6,212 bases of DNA from Bacteroidales bacterium (GTDB lineage: Bacteria; Bacteroidota; Bacteroidia; Bacteroidales; JAADGE01), in the NCBI GenBank assembly GCA_024762915.1, contig JANTGL010000161.1:1-6212 (forward strand), in the 5' to 3' direction. Positions 1 to 6,212 of this stretch are shown one piece after another; within the stretch, counting starts at the first letter, position 1; every line of letters begins with the position of its first letter. A program made the position numbers and the translations under genes. Below the pieces are notes generated by a model. The model worked only from the letters and a program-made list of their open reading frames with translations. It made no database searches and was not told the DNA's origin.

Positions 1-1683
1 CTTTCGGAAACAATTGCATCCTCTCTTTCAATCACAAAAATAAATCAAAAAACGGCTGTCCTTCTTAAACAATCACAAAAACAAGCTGAATTAATGAAAA
101 TTCAGGAAGAAGAGATGCGTCAAAATTTTGAAGAACTTCAACAAGCACAAGAAAATTCGGCTCAAAAAACCGCTGAAATGTCAGGGATTCTGGCGGCAAT
201 TGATACCAGTTCACTCGTTCTTGAAATTGATTTAGACGGGAATATTATTTCTGCAAACAGGAATTTATTAGAGTTAATTGAAATTGAAGAACAAAATATC
301 TTAAACATCCATATTAAAGATTTTATCCATTCCGAATCAGACAGTGAATTTAATGAATTTTGGCAAAAATTAATCAACGGACAGAATATTCAAAGAACAG
401 AATATATTAAACATGAAAATCGTGAATTTTGGCTTTCTACGGTTTATGCGCCAATTCTGGACGAAAATGCTAAAATTTCATACATTCTCTCAATTGCAAG
501 TGATCTCAGTGAATCTAAACAACTTGAATTTGAACTTAAGGAAAGAGAAAAACAACTTCGCCTGAATCTTGAAGAGATTAACAAATCACACAAAGAAGCC
601 GAAAGGAAACAACACATTTTGGAAAACACGAATGAAATGCTTAAAGCAAATGAGGAAACCCTACAATCGGCTGTTGAAAGTGCAATGAAACAAAGAAAAG
701 AATTAGCTAAAAAAATAGATGAAATTGCAGAACGAGAAGCTGAAACAAATAGTTGGTTTGAGGGTATAAATCAAACAAATATTACTGCAGAATTTGATTT
801 GAACGGAAATATTCTGTCCGTGAATCATATTTTTGAGAAAGTTTTCAATTATAAAGAAAAAGAACTGAAAACAAAGAATCACAACATACTCGTTTCTGAA
901 CAAGTATTAAATTCCGAAGAATACAAAAAACGATGGGAAAAACTTCATTTGGGTATTCATGTAAGCGGAACATTTCAATACATAAATAAAAATAAAGAAC
1001 GGATTTATATTCAAGGGACATACACGGCAATTAAAGACCACAAGGGGAAAACATTAAAAATATATTTAATCGGTTCAAATACTTCGGATCTTATTAAACG
1101 ATCGGAAGAATTAAAAGCCCGTGAAACAGAACTTAACTTTCAAATTGAAGATATGGAGATGCTTCAAAAACAAAAGGAAAAACAAGAAGAAGAGCTCTCA
1201 AAACGATCTGTTGAAATAATTGAACAAGAATCCGTTATTAAAAGCAGAACGGAAGGTATTAACAGAACCATTCTTGTTGCGGAATTTGACCCGGAAGGTA
1301 AAATTGTATTTGTTAACGATATTTTCACAAAAACGTTTGATTATTCTGCAAAAGAACTTATATCAAAACATCACGAAATTCTGATTACAAAAGATTTTTC
1401 ACAATCAAAAGAATATAAGAATGCTTGGGAACAATTGAATAAAGGTGAATATCTGACAGAAACATTTACATTTATAAGTAAAAATAAATCGAAAATATAT
1501 ATTCACGGCACATATACACCCGTTAAAAATTCCAAAGGAAAAATAATGAAAATACTCTTAACCGGATTTGACACAACGGATTTAATTAAAAGAACCGAAG
1601 AACTGAAAGCCCGAGAAACAGAACTTTCATTTCAGATAGAAGAATTGAAATTGTTAAAAAAGAAATCAAAAAATGACAAATAA
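1..1683 (+). CDS. PAS-domain sensory/scaffold protein with coiled coils, 5' partial
   Basis: The frame is open from base 1 (560 codons visible, TAA at 1681-1683). An ATG at 94 exists, but the 31 codons before it read as coiled coil continuous with what follows (INQKTAVLLKQSQKQAEL, then QEEEMRQNFEELQQAQE). That is the linker commonly found after GAF or HAMP regions in Bacteroidota sensors, so the true start is probably upstream of the window. Counting from the ATG at 94, three PAS domains are seen at about residues 30-142, 223-336 and 387-500, each with the EFD.(E/N)GKI...N..F pattern or a variant of it. Charged coiled coils lie between them at about 143-220 and 337-385, and at the C-terminus. 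PAS2 and PAS3 resemble the PAS domains of chemoreceptor-like proteins (F.Y...EL..KHHEIL; W..L..G). No transmembrane segment, histidine kinase, GGDEF, EAL or MCP signalling domain is visible. A sensory or scaffolding role is inferred; ligand and partner are unknown. It overlaps the next gene by 11 bases. Confidence 0.88.
   Translation, partial: LSETIASSLSITKINQKTAVLLKQSQKQAELMKIQEEEMRQNFEELQQAQENSAQKTAEMSGILAAIDTSSLVLEIDLDGNIISANRNLLELIEIEEQNILNIHIKDFIHSESDSEFNEFWQKLINGQNIQRTEYIKHENREFWLSTVYAPILDENAKISYILSIASDLSESKQLEFELKEREKQLRLNLEEINKSHKEAERKQHILENTNEMLKANEETLQSAVESAMKQRKELAKKIDEIAEREAETNSWFEGINQTNITAEFDLNGNILSVNHIFEKVFNYKEKELKTKNHNILVSEQVLNSEEYKKRWEKLHLGIHVSGTFQYINKNKERIYIQGTYTAIKDHKGKTLKIYLIGSNTSDLIKRSEELKARETELNFQIEDMEMLQKQKEKQEEELSKRSVEIIEQESVIKSRTEGINRTILVAEFDPEGKIVFVNDIFTKTFDYSAKELISKHHEILITKDFSQSKEYKNAWEQLNKGEYLTETFTFISKNKSKIYIHGTYTPVKNSKGKIMKILLTGFDTTDLIKRTEELKARETELSFQIEELKLLKKKSKNDK
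700..1683 (+). repeat. Tandem duplication of a 492-bp coiled-coil + PAS unit (two copies)
   Basis: Copy 1 is 700-1191 and copy 2 is 1192-1683, within the PAS gene. The proteins align at a constant offset of 164 residues with no gap: EL(A/S)K(K/R)..EI.E.E at residue 203 matches residue 367, EGIN at 223 matches 387, and KARETEL at about 341 matches about 505. The DNA keeps the same register (aaagccc at 1114 and aaagc at 1606, 492 bases apart). Copy 2 ends with the stop codon. The copies have diverged clearly at protein level, so the duplication is not recent. Confidence 0.85.
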
Positions 1684-2392
1684 TAATTCTCATTCAATTT
1701 TTAATAAAATATTTGCCGCCATATTATTATTGTGCATCTCCGTATTCGGTTTCGGTCAAACCAAAAGAACTGTTTTAAACAAAATCAATCCGCCTTATAA
1801 TATTAAAGATTATTATTTGTTATTACCCGATAGTTTGCTTGACGGACCGGACTTCAACCAACGAATGATTTCTTTGAAATACAAAAATCTTGATGAGCTA
1901 TGGAAGCATAAAGGATATTGGCAGATTGATACACTCGACTACAGAAACGGTTATTTGAAACTTTCATCAACAGGCGACGGATCGGGAACCGAATTTGAAA
2001 TAACATATTTTATTAAAAAAGACAAATCACGTGAAATCGCTGTTAATACAATCTATTGGGATTTGGCAGTGACATCTTCTTCTCTGAAATTTTATTCTTT
2101 TAAAAATAATACGTGGAAAGATATTACAAAAAAAATATTACCTGAAATAAGGCTTTCTTTGTTTACAAATGAAACATTTTCTAAAATTATTACATCTCAT
2201 TCAACAATTTCGCCTGTTATATATAAACTTCCGCAAAAAGGAAAAAATATTACGGCAAAAATCGACATCGCTACAATTGATAATTTATTAGATGAAAATT
2301 CCGTTGATGAAGTCGAATATGTAAAAATTAAAAAATCACTTCATCCCGTAAAACTAATATGGTACAACGGAGTTTTTAAAATTCAAGAATAA
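1673..2392 (+). CDS. Exported protein of unknown function (239 aa)
   Basis: I do not recognise the family. The N-terminus looks like a Sec signal peptide: polar start, then a hydrophobic stretch at about residues 13-27 (IFAAILLLCISVFGFG), with likely cleavage before Q29. There is no clear lipobox, because the one cysteine (C21) lies inside the hydrophobic core. The mature part is about 210 residues, rich in predicted beta-type sequence and aromatic residues (DELWKHKGYWQIDTLDYRNG; STGDGSGTEFEI; VKLIWYNGVFKIQE at the end), with no catalytic motif I can name. Its ATG lies inside the last codons of the PAS gene (ATGACAAATAA), giving an 11-base overlap, so co-transcription and perhaps translational coupling are likely. 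No good Shine-Dalgarno sequence is seen, only an A-rich stretch, as is normal in Bacteroidota. A periplasmic or outer-membrane-associated location is inferred. Confidence 0.8.
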   Translation: MTNNNSHSIFNKIFAAILLLCISVFGFGQTKRTVLNKINPPYNIKDYYLLLPDSLLDGPDFNQRMISLKYKNLDELWKHKGYWQIDTLDYRNGYLKLSSTGDGSGTEFEITYFIKKDKSREIAVNTIYWDLAVTSSSLKFYSFKNNTWKDITKKILPEIRLSLFTNETFSKIITSHSTISPVIYKLPQKGKNITAKIDIATIDNLLDENSVDEVEYVKIKKSLHPVKLIWYNGVFKIQE

Positions 2393-2548
2393 AACAATCT
2401 GATAATCTGACAATTAATAAACATTCCGGTAAAAACTTTCAAAGCTTCTAACTTTCTTAATAAAATTCGTATAAATTTACATAGGGTAAAACATGTTTCA
2501 AGTATCTTAGTAATAAACAAGTTTTTTATTCATCTAAAAAAATGCATC
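2393..2548 (+). other. Non-coding gap upstream of the CarboxypepD_reg gene
   Basis: This 156-base AT-rich gap separates the PAS/exported-protein pair from the next gene and most likely carries that gene's promoter. I found no exact match to the Bacteroidota -7 consensus TAnnTTTG; the nearest are TAACTTTC (2449-2456) and TAAATTTA (2472-2479), neither with a convincing -33 TTTG. A perfect 10-bp palindrome, AAACATGTTT (2489-2498), lies about 50 bases before the start codon. No strong terminator hairpin follows the stop at 2392. Confidence 0.4.
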
Positions 2549-3844
2549 ATGAAAAATCTAAGATTCATAAAATCAGTATTATTGTTATTTGTTTTCGTTT
2601 TATTCGAATTTACCGGAAGTTCAGAAAATAATCCGGAAAAATCAAACACAATTTCATTTCAAGAAACGAATACTATTATCAGCGGAAAAGTTATTGACGC
2701 GAAAACAAATCAACCCATTGCATTTGCATCCGTAACCGCAACCGGGACAAATATCGGGACTGTTACAAACACCGACGGTGAATTTACGATTCAATTTGGA
2801 AAAAATTTAAATGTGAAATCATTGACTTTCAAATATATCGGGTATCAAAATCAAGAGGTTGAAATAAGTTCCATTCCTGAAAAAAAATTCAAAGTAAAAA
2901 TGAAACCATCCGTAATTCCGATTGAAGAAGTTGTCATTCGACCTAATGATCCTAAAGAATTAATAAAAGAAGTTTTAAGAAAAATTCCTCAAAATTACAG
3001 TGAAAAAGCTAATAAAGAAATGGCTTTTTACAGAGAATATATTAAAAATAAGAGAAAATATGTTTCAATTTCAGAAGCTGTTGTTGAAATTTACAAAGCA
3101 CCTTATAATAAAGAATACAGTAATGATTTGGTAAAATTATATAAAGGTCATAAAAGTGCTAAAGTAAAAGCTCAAGATACAATAATAATGAAATTGAAAG
3201 GCGGTCCGAAAACAGCACTGCTGCTTGATATTGCAAAAAACCCGTACATCCTGTTTTCTGATGAGAAATTGGAAGATTACGACTTCACATTAGATGATAT
3301 AACAAATATTAATAATCAACAAAATTACATCCTGATTTTTAAACAAAAACCAAAACCTGAACAAGCTCTTTTTAACGGGAAAATTTACGTAAATATTAAG
3401 ACATTAGCCATAACAGCGGCAGAATTTAATCTTAACTTAGAAAACATTTCAGAAGCAAGTAAAGTTTTTATACGAAAAAAACCTTTGCTTATGCAAATCA
3501 GACCGACAAATACAAAATATCTTGTCAATTATACAGAAAGTAACGGAAAATATTATTTTTCACATGCGCGAGGAGAAGTAGAGTTTGAGGTTAAATGGAA
3601 AAGAAAACTATTTAAATCACATTACTCCGTTATGACAGAAATTGCAATAACCGACAGAACCGATAAAAATGTACAAAAAATACCGAAAAATCAACAACTG
3701 AAAGCCGGAATCGTTTTTGATGAAAAAGTATATCCGTTTACGGATACTGATTTTTGGGGGAAATATAATACGATTAAACCTGAAGAATCAATCCAAAAAA
3801 CAATAAAAAAATATGGTGTAAAATTAAAAATTCAAGATAATTAA
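2549..3844 (+). CDS. Exported carboxypeptidase-regulatory-like domain protein (431 aa)
   Basis: A signal-peptide-like N-terminus (basic MKNLRFIK, hydrophobic core at residues 9-21) suggests export. Residues about 43-119 form a CarboxypepD_reg-like beta-sandwich domain (SGKVIDAKTNQPIAFASV, then TNTDGEFTI and KYIGYQ). This domain occurs at the N-terminus of many Bacteroidota outer-membrane proteins and is not itself a peptidase. A conserved region follows (IEEVVIRPNDPKELI at 125-139; MAFYREYIKNKR at 158-169; EIYKAPY at 180-186). The C-terminus has DFWGKYNTIKPEESI (from about 401). It is not a TonB-dependent receptor: no plug or barrel is seen. Location at the cell envelope is inferred and the molecular function is unknown. 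The partial protein starting at 5414 shares the region of residues 44-186 nearly without gaps. The ATG at 2549 is preferred because the ATG at 2542 is out of frame. An inverted repeat begins 20 bases after the stop. Confidence 0.87.
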   Translation: MKNLRFIKSVLLLFVFVLFEFTGSSENNPEKSNTISFQETNTIISGKVIDAKTNQPIAFASVTATGTNIGTVTNTDGEFTIQFGKNLNVKSLTFKYIGYQNQEVEISSIPEKKFKVKMKPSVIPIEEVVIRPNDPKELIKEVLRKIPQNYSEKANKEMAFYREYIKNKRKYVSISEAVVEIYKAPYNKEYSNDLVKLYKGHKSAKVKAQDTIIMKLKGGPKTALLLDIAKNPYILFSDEKLEDYDFTLDDITNINNQQNYILIFKQKPKPEQALFNGKIYVNIKTLAITAAEFNLNLENISEASKVFIRKKPLLMQIRPTNTKYLVNYTESNGKYYFSHARGEVEFEVKWKRKLFKSHYSVMTEIAITDRTDKNVQKIPKNQQLKAGIVFDEKVYPFTDTDFWGKYNTIKPEESIQKTIKKYGVKLKIQDN

Positions 3845-3863
3845 ATACTTATAATCAGCTTTT

Positions 3864-3906
3864 AACGGAAAGAAATTCTGACTTTTATTTTGAATTTCTT
3901 TCCGTT
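3864..3906 (+). terminator. Perfect 15-bp inverted repeat; possible terminator or leader hairpin
   Basis: AACGGAAAGAAATTC (3864-3878) is exactly complementary to GAATTTCTTTCCGTT (3892-3906), with a 13-base loop. It starts 20 bases after the stop of the CarboxypepD_reg gene, which suits a transcription terminator. However, the downstream tail is short on T (TTT then CCGATAAAAC), and it ends only 19 bases before the TTG start of the sigma factor gene. It could therefore instead be a structured leader or a regulatory site for that gene. The inverted repeat itself is certain; its role is inferred. Confidence 0.55.
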
Positions 3907-3925
3907 TCCGATAAAACATTAAACC

Positions 3926-4450
3926 TTGAAATTAATAAAACAAAACAAAATAAATTTAAAAAATTTTGAACGTTTATTTAAGAAACATTATGTTCAACTG
4001 TGTTTGTATGCACTTAAATACACCAACAATGAGGTTCTTGCTGAAGAAGTTGTCCAAACTGTTTTTTGTAAAATTTGGGAAAAAAGAAAATACATCAGTA
4101 TTGCTGTTTCATTTAAATCCTATTTATATATTGCCGTAAGAAACAAATGTTTGCAGGAAATTAAGCATCAAAAAGTAATTAACACCTATAATAATTACAT
4201 TGAAAGTTCTGATAAAAGAAACTTTGAAGGGCCGCATGAAAACTTGATTTATAAAGAAACTTCGGAAATACTCAGTGAGGTTTTGGAAATATTACCTGAG
4301 CGGTGTTCCGAAATTTTTAAATTAAGCCGTTTTGAAGGATTAAAATATTCTGAAATTGCAAAACAATTATCAATTTCGATTAAAACAGTTGAAGCCGATA
4401 TAAGTAAAGCTCTTAAAACATTCAGACTTTATTTTCCTGAATATAAATAA
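3926..4450 (+). CDS. ECF-family RNA polymerase sigma factor (174 aa)
   Basis: Region 2 spans about residues 14-83 (FERLFKKHYVQLCLYALKY, then AEEVVQTVFCKIWEKR and FKSYLYIAVRNKCL), binding core polymerase and the -10 element. Region 4 spans about 109-170 (LPERCSEIFKLSRFEGLKYSEIA, then the helix-turn-helix LSISIKTVEADISKAL), recognising the -35 element. There is no region 1 or 3, and the length is normal for ECF factors. The subtype is that of Bacteroidota sigma factors paired with FecR proteins, and a fecR-like gene follows after 6 bases. The start is TTG at 3926: an in-frame TAA at 3920-3922 blocks anything earlier, and no ATG or GTG precedes region 2. Differences from the usual sequence: T45 where an acidic residue normally follows VVQ, and EAD in place of the common ENH after KTV in region 4. 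It is presumably held inactive by the next gene's product. Its target promoters are unknown and probably include this cluster. Confidence 0.93.
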   Translation: MKLIKQNKINLKNFERLFKKHYVQLCLYALKYTNNEVLAEEVVQTVFCKIWEKRKYISIAVSFKSYLYIAVRNKCLQEIKHQKVINTYNNYIESSDKRNFEGPHENLIYKETSEILSEVLEILPERCSEIFKLSRFEGLKYSEIAKQLSISIKTVEADISKALKTFRLYFPEYK

Positions 4451-4456
4451 AAGAAA

Positions 4457-5404
4457 ATGACACATAAAGAAAATCATATTATAAACGGATTTATTAACGG
4501 AACACTTGACAAAGATTCTCGTTTACAAATTTCACAAGAAATTAAAAACATCAAACAACCGGACGAAGGAAAGATCTCGGAGAAGAAATCACAGAAGTTT
4601 GATGCCGATGCAGCATGGAACAAGTTTCAAAACAGAATAAAAGATCGGAATTCGGCGGATACCGAAAATAAAAAACGGTACAACTCTTTTTACAAACTCA
4701 GTAAAATTGCAGCATCCGTTATTTTAATTCTCGGATTATCTGTTTCGGTTTATGTTCTTTTTACATCAAAGTCAACAATTAATATCCAATCAGAGAATAT
4801 GATAAAAACGGTAACATTACCGGATGGTTCCGCCGTAACATTAAACATTAATTCTCACTTATCATATCCCGAGAAATTTGCTGAAAATAACAGAATTGTT
4901 GAGTTTGACGGTGAAGCTTTTTTTAAGATCAGCAAAAATCCTCAAAAACCGTTTATAATTAAAACCGATAAAGCTCGAATAAAAGTTTTAGGAACCTCAT
5001 TTAATGTCAATACGGATAAGAAAAAAACAGAAGTTGTTGTTAAAACCGGAAAAGTCGAATTTAAAAACATTTTATCAATTCAAAATAAAGTTGTTTTAAC
5101 TTCCGGTGAAAAGGGAATATTAAGTTCCGGAAAAATCGTTAAAGTAAAAAATAAAAATCCGAATTATCTGTCGTGGAAAACGCATTTTTTTACTTATGAA
5201 AATAAAAAATTAAAAACCATTGTGTCTGACATAAATGAAGCATACCGAGTGAATATCATCTTTAAAGATGCCGACATTGGTGAAATTGTTACCGGAAAAA
5301 CAAGTTTTAATAACTATACTGTCGAAACAATTATTGAAATTATTTGTGAAACCCATCATTTAAAATCAACCGGTAACGGGAAAAATATTATCTTGTCTTA
5401 CTAA
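4457..5404 (+). CDS. FecR-family membrane anti-sigma factor (315 aa)
   Basis: Domains in order: a cytoplasmic N-terminal segment of about 80 residues, the expected sigma-binding part (NGFINGTLDKDSRLQI; AAWNKFQNRI); one transmembrane helix at about 84-102 (IAASVILILGLSVSVYVLF); a periplasmic FecR domain at about 115-210 (VTLPDGSAVTLN, FDGEAFFKISKNPQKPF, VLGTSFNV); and a C-terminal DUF4974-like domain at about 246-315 (YENKKLKTIVSDINEAY; NYTVETIIEIICETHHL). The length is typical. In FecI/FecR systems such a protein holds the sigma factor at the membrane and receives a signal from the STN domain of an outer-membrane partner. The gene starts 6 bases after the sigma factor stop and ends 9 bases before the STN-protein gene, so the three form an operon. 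Partner assignment is inferred from this order. Confidence 0.94.
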   Translation: MTHKENHIINGFINGTLDKDSRLQISQEIKNIKQPDEGKISEKKSQKFDADAAWNKFQNRIKDRNSADTENKKRYNSFYKLSKIAASVILILGLSVSVYVLFTSKSTINIQSENMIKTVTLPDGSAVTLNINSHLSYPEKFAENNRIVEFDGEAFFKISKNPQKPFIIKTDKARIKVLGTSFNVNTDKKKTEVVVKTGKVEFKNILSIQNKVVLTSGEKGILSSGKIVKVKNKNPNYLSWKTHFFTYENKKLKTIVSDINEAYRVNIIFKDADIGEIVTGKTSFNNYTVETIIEIICETHHLKSTGNGKNIILSY

Positions 5405-5413
5405 ATAAGATAT

Positions 5414-6212
5414 ATGCGCAAATTTGTCGTAATATTACTTTTAATAAACATTATTTGTATTCGACACCTTATTGCACAAAATTCGATATTAACAGAGCCC
5501 GTATCAATAAAGTTATCAAACATTTCCGTAAATAAAGCATTGGATGTCTTAAGCCTTAAAACAGGCTATTATTTTTCCTATGATGCTCAAATTTTGACTT
5601 CCGAAAATAAAATAACACTTGATGAAAACAATGAACAACTGAAGCAAATTCTTGAAAATATTTTTTCTGAAAAGTTAAACTTTGTCGTCATTAAAAATCA
5701 TATTATCATTTCAAAATTTAATGCTGATTCAACACCTTTTATTAATGCTGTTTCAGATTCAATGATTCAAATAAACGGTAAAATTATTGATGTAAAAACA
5801 AAAAAACCGATACCGTATGCCGCGGTCGGAATTCTGAACACAACATCCGGCATCGTTGCAAATCAAAACGGAGAATTCTCTTTCCGTTTTCCTGCGAGTT
5901 ATCAAGATTCAACAATTTATATTTTCAATTTGGGTTATAAAAACTATGAAACGACTGTTCATCATTTTCATAATAAAACTAATGTCATCGAATTAAATCA
6001 AGAATATGTTTCTATAGAAGAAGTGATTATACGAAATGCCGATCCGAAAGAAATATTGTTAAATGCAATTCTTAATATCAAAAATAATTACACTCAAAAT
6101 CCGACTGTTCTCTCTGCATTTTACAGAGAATCGGTTAAAAGAAACAAACTTTTATTCAGTTATTCCGAAGCTCTGCTGAAAATTTACAAAACACCCTACC
6201 GTGCAAGTCTGG
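5414..6212 (+). CDS. Exported STN + carboxypeptidase-regulatory-like domain protein, 3' partial
   Basis: ATG at 5414 opens a frame that runs without a stop to the right edge (266 codons). Residues 1-21 form a signal peptide (MRKFVVILLLINIICI, cleavage likely after A21 in LIA|QN). Residues about 27-101 are an STN (secretin/TonB short N-terminal) domain: VSIKLSNISVNKALDVL, GYYFSYD, and LDENNEQLKQIL ending in NHIIISK. Residues about 118-195 are a CarboxypepD_reg-like domain (INGKIIDVKTKKPIPYAAV; NQNGEFSF; LGYKNYE). From 201 comes IEEVIIRNADPKEIL, then AFYRES and LKIYKTPY, matching the 431-aa protein at 2549-3844. If the homology continues, about 240 more residues and a DFWG motif near the end are expected beyond the window. 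No TonB plug is seen where a SusC-like receptor would already show one (directly after CarboxypepD_reg). In this operon position it probably signals to the FecR-like protein through STN; this is inferred. Confidence 0.9.
   Translation, partial: MRKFVVILLLINIICIRHLIAQNSILTEPVSIKLSNISVNKALDVLSLKTGYYFSYDAQILTSENKITLDENNEQLKQILENIFSEKLNFVVIKNHIIISKFNADSTPFINAVSDSMIQINGKIIDVKTKKPIPYAAVGILNTTSGIVANQNGEFSFRFPASYQDSTIYIFNLGYKNYETTVHHFHNKTNVIELNQEYVSIEEVIIRNADPKEILLNAILNIKNNYTQNPTVLSAFYRESVKRNKLLFSYSEALLKIYKTPYRASL

Noticed and set aside
94..96. ATG at 94 as the true start of the PAS protein
   Set aside because: The frame is open to base 1 and the 31 preceding codons continue the same coiled coil typical of this protein class, so the start is most likely outside the window.
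162..1030. Minus-strand open frames of 61-71 codons within the PAS gene
   Set aside because: They lie opposite a well-supported coding frame, show no recognisable domain and mirror its codon pattern, so they are shadows.
2434..2456. Short direct repeat AACTTTC (2434-2440 and 2450-2456)
   Set aside because: Seven bases in AT-rich DNA is expected by chance, and no further copies were seen nearby.
2449..2479. TAACTTTC and TAAATTTA as Bacteroidota -7 promoter elements
   Set aside because: Each misses the last G of TAnnTTTG and has no convincing -33 TTTG at the right distance; they are too weak to annotate as promoters.
5414..6212. SusC/RagA-type TonB-dependent receptor
   Set aside because: STN and CarboxypepD_reg are both present as in such receptors, but the sequence after them matches the 431-aa CarboxypepD_reg protein and not a plug domain.
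1..6212. CRISPR array, tRNA or rRNA genes, insertion sequence or transposase
   Set aside because: No regularly spaced repeats, no structured RNA gene signatures and no transposase or integrase motif were seen; nearly all of the window is explained by the listed genes.

Overview
The window is AT-rich and every gene supported here lies on the + strand. The gene families point to the phylum Bacteroidota: an ECF sigma factor followed by a FecR-type anti-sigma factor with a C-terminal DUF4974-like domain, two secreted proteins with a carboxypeptidase-regulatory-like (CarboxypepD_reg) domain, and an STN domain. Start sites without clear Shine-Dalgarno sequences fit this. Genus or species cannot be told from the sequence.

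Left part (1-2392): the 3' end of a large sensory protein with PAS domains and coiled coils. Its reading frame is open through the left edge, so its N-terminus is outside the window. It ends in two tandem 164-residue PAS plus coiled-coil units and has no visible kinase, GGDEF or other output domain. Its stop codon overlaps the start of a gene for a 239-residue exported protein of unknown function.

Middle (2393-3925): a 156-base non-coding gap, then a 431-residue exported protein with a CarboxypepD_reg domain. An 81-base gap follows, holding a perfect 15-bp inverted repeat.

Right part (3926-6212): a tight three-gene cluster with gaps of 6 and 9 bases: ECF sigma factor (TTG start), FecR-like membrane anti-sigma factor, and an exported protein that runs off the right edge. 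This last protein carries an STN domain, a CarboxypepD_reg domain and then the same conserved region as the 431-residue protein upstream. It is therefore a paralogue of that protein with an STN domain added.

Working model (inference): the cluster is a cell-surface-signalling unit of FecI/FecR type. The position usually held by a TonB-dependent receptor with an STN domain is here taken by an STN/CarboxypepD_reg protein with no receptor plug or barrel in its visible 266 residues. The upstream paralogue without STN may be a target or partner of the same system. The families are known; the arrangement, with paralogues either side of the sigma/anti-sigma pair, is the most notable thing in the window.
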